A DNA stretch of 6,420 bases from Lachnospiraceae bacterium UBA1759 (GTDB lineage Bacteria; Bacillota; Clostridia; Lachnospirales; Lachnospiraceae), in assembly GCA_002315555.1 (NCBI GenBank), contig DCHF01000022.1:61477-67896 (forward strand). Direction: 5' to 3'. Positions within the stretch are counted from its first letter, which is position 1. Each line of letters begins with the position of its first letter. Both the position numbers and the translations under genes were made by a program. Shown piece by piece: positions 4,886-6,420 of this stretch. The notes under the pieces were generated by a model. The model was given only the letters and a program-made list of their open reading frames with translations, did no database searches and was not told the origin of the DNA.

Positions 4886-6420
4886 ATGAAAAAACACTTC
4901 AGAAAATCTGCTGCTTTACTTCTTGCAGCAGCCATGGTATTCAGCCTGAATCTGAACGGATTTGCGGCTGAAGAAGATCCCGCCGCTGAAAATGCCGAGC
5001 TTCTTGCGGCTCCGGCCGAGGACGGTGAAACGGCAGCCGAAGATGCGGCCGTTGAGGATACCGCGGTAGAAGAAACCGCCACTGCGGCTGTCACCGCTTC
5101 CGACGAACTGAACGTCACGCGCGGCACGGTCGTATCCAACATTTTCTCTTACGGACAGTCCCTTTCCGGCATGACGGCGGATGAAGCCGTGAAGATCGCA
5201 AGCGAGTCCATGAAGAACCTGATGGGCGCAGCGATCCGTATCAAATCCGAAGACACCGGCGCGGAATACAAGACCTCCGCTTCCGACCTCGGGATCTCCT
5301 GGGATGAAGAAGCCGTGACCGCTCAGATCGAGGCCGCTGTTCTGGACGGCAACATCGTGGATCGTTACAAAATGGCCAAGGATTATCAGGCTGCTCCGGT
5401 ATCCGTCGATACCAAGACCGTCTGTGATGAAAAGAAGATCCTGAACACACTGACCGAGGCGATCGCCGAATGGGAAAGCACTCCGGTCAATGCGGAGATC
5501 TCCGCTCTTACCGGCGAGCTCGTTGTCACCCCGGGACACAACGGCTGCACCTATGACCTGACCAAGGGCGTCCATGAATTCGTTCAGGATGTGTATGCCG
5601 GAAATATCGACAGCAAAAAGTATGAGATCGATCCCGCAGAGTCCGTTACCGAGCCGGAATTTACCACGGAACGTCTTCAGGGCTGGTCCATCATCGGTAA
5701 GTACACCACCGAGTACGCGATCCCGAGAACCGAAGTTCTCAAGAACCGTGAGCAGAACTTAAAGCGCGGTATCGAAATGCTGACCGGACGCACCTTTGCT
5801 CCGGGTGAGACTGTTTCCGCACTGAACCTGTACGGCGATGTCACCTACGATAACGGCTACCGCCCCGCCGGCACCTACATTTCCGGCGGCCATCAGGATG
5901 AGCTGGGCGGCGGTCTGTGCCAGGTCACCACGACGCTTTACAATGCCGTCATTCTTGCGGAGCTGGACATTGCATACCGTCATAACCACTCTTACCTTGT
6001 AAACTACATTCCGCCGGGACTGGACGCCATGGTATATCCGCAGGGCGGTTCCGACTTCAAGTTCGTGAACTCCACCTCCGATTACATCAAGCTGGAAGGT
6101 TCCATCGACCTGGATACGGAATTCATCCATATCTGGATCATCGGTAAGGAAGATCACACGGCAGACCACAGCGTCCGTTATGAATCCGAGCTTCTTTCCG
6201 TTATTCCGGCAACCATCACCCGTGTTGAAGATGGGTCCATCCCCACCGGTTGGCGCTCCACCAAGTTCGTCAAGCAGAGTGACCCGATCAACGGTGCAAC
6301 CGCACGTGTCTGGAAGATCACCACGGATAACGGTGTAGAGACCAGAACGCTCTTCACGAACACCGACACCTACAAGCCCATGAACGCAACGATCAGCATG
6401 GCTCCGGACGTCGATGTCGT
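4886..6420 (+). CDS. Secreted VanW family protein with PG_binding_4-like and G5-like regions, 3' end cut by window edge
   Basis: A frame open from ATG 4886 to the right edge (511 codons, no stop). Residues 1-28 form a signal peptide (KKHFRK, then a hydrophobic core, then a likely cut near NGFAA). About 29-70 is a linker roughly two-thirds Ala, Glu and Asp. Residues about 80-250 resemble the PG_binding_4 region that precedes VanW domains (YKTSASDLGISWDEEAV, 128-144). The VanW domain follows at about 285-420, with the hallmark ELGGGLCQVTTTLYNAV (339-355, Cys345), RHNHS (365-369) and YIPPGLDAMVYP (374-385). Residues about 440-500 (TRVEDGS to DTYKPM) look like a G5 domain, a cell-surface module. 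VanW proteins are named from vancomycin resistance clusters, but most are chromosomal and of unknown function; a cell-envelope role is likely and resistance is not implied. AGAGGAG lies 5 nt before the start. The 63-nt gap after the DUF1292 gene shows no clear terminator, so read-through is possible. Confidence 0.93.
   Translation, partial: MKKHFRKSAALLLAAAMVFSLNLNGFAAEEDPAAENAELLAAPAEDGETAAEDAAVEDTAVEETATAAVTASDELNVTRGTVVSNIFSYGQSLSGMTADEAVKIASESMKNLMGAAIRIKSEDTGAEYKTSASDLGISWDEEAVTAQIEAAVLDGNIVDRYKMAKDYQAAPVSVDTKTVCDEKKILNTLTEAIAEWESTPVNAEISALTGELVVTPGHNGCTYDLTKGVHEFVQDVYAGNIDSKKYEIDPAESVTEPEFTTERLQGWSIIGKYTTEYAIPRTEVLKNREQNLKRGIEMLTGRTFAPGETVSALNLYGDVTYDNGYRPAGTYISGGHQDELGGGLCQVTTTLYNAVILAELDIAYRHNHSYLVNYIPPGLDAMVYPQGGSDFKFVNSTSDYIKLEGSIDLDTEFIHIWIIGKEDHTADHSVRYESELLSVIPATITRVEDGSIPTGWRSTKFVKQSDPINGATARVWKITTDNGVETRTLFTNTDTYKPMNATISMAPDVDV

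Noticed and set aside
4916..5575. Minus-strand open frame (219 codons) opposite the vanW 5' half
   Set aside because: Antisense to a frame with a signal peptide and VanW motifs; the sequence is low-information and resembles no family.

Overview
The window is about 6.4 kb of chromosomal housekeeping sequence from a low-to-mid GC Gram-positive bacterium, most likely a member of the Clostridia (Lachnospiraceae-like). The grounds are the gene order mraZ-rsmH-ftsL-class B PBP, strong AAGGAGG-type ribosome binding sites, sigma-A style promoters, an RsmH with the Firmicute-style cysteine-rich tail, a DUF1292 protein and a VanW-family secreted protein. The exact taxon cannot be fixed from the sequence alone. 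I see no transposon, phage, CRISPR array, tRNA or rRNA.

Left half, minus strand (1-3078): this is the start of the division and cell wall (dcw) cluster, read leftwards. It holds mraZ (transcriptional regulator), rsmH (16S rRNA m4C1402 methyltransferase), an FtsL-like bitopic division protein, and the first 394 codons of an FtsI-type class B penicillin-binding protein that runs off the left edge. Gaps are 11 and 38 nt, followed by an 8-nt overlap, so the four genes form one operon. The products control the cluster, tune the ribosome and build the septal peptidoglycan synthase complex.

Centre (3079-3397): a 319-bp divergent intergenic region. It contains a leftward mraZ promoter, three 10-bp-phased MraZ-box-like repeats in the mraZ leader, a helically phased series of A/T tracts next to the mraZ promoter, a second oppositely oriented pair of MraZ-like boxes, and a near-consensus extended -10 promoter reading right into ychF. 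This region is the most interesting part of the window.

Right half, plus strand (3398-6420): ychF (universally conserved TGS-domain ATPase) is followed 9 nt later by a small acidic DUF1292 protein whose ribosome binding site overlaps the ychF stop codon. After a 63-nt gap comes a secreted VanW-family protein with a signal peptide, an Ala/Glu/Asp-rich linker, a PG_binding_4-like region, the VanW domain and a G5-like segment. It is cut by the right edge.

I found no new defence or mobile system. The points worth following are regulatory: a possible MraZ circuit reaching the divergent ychF operon, and curved DNA between the two promoters.
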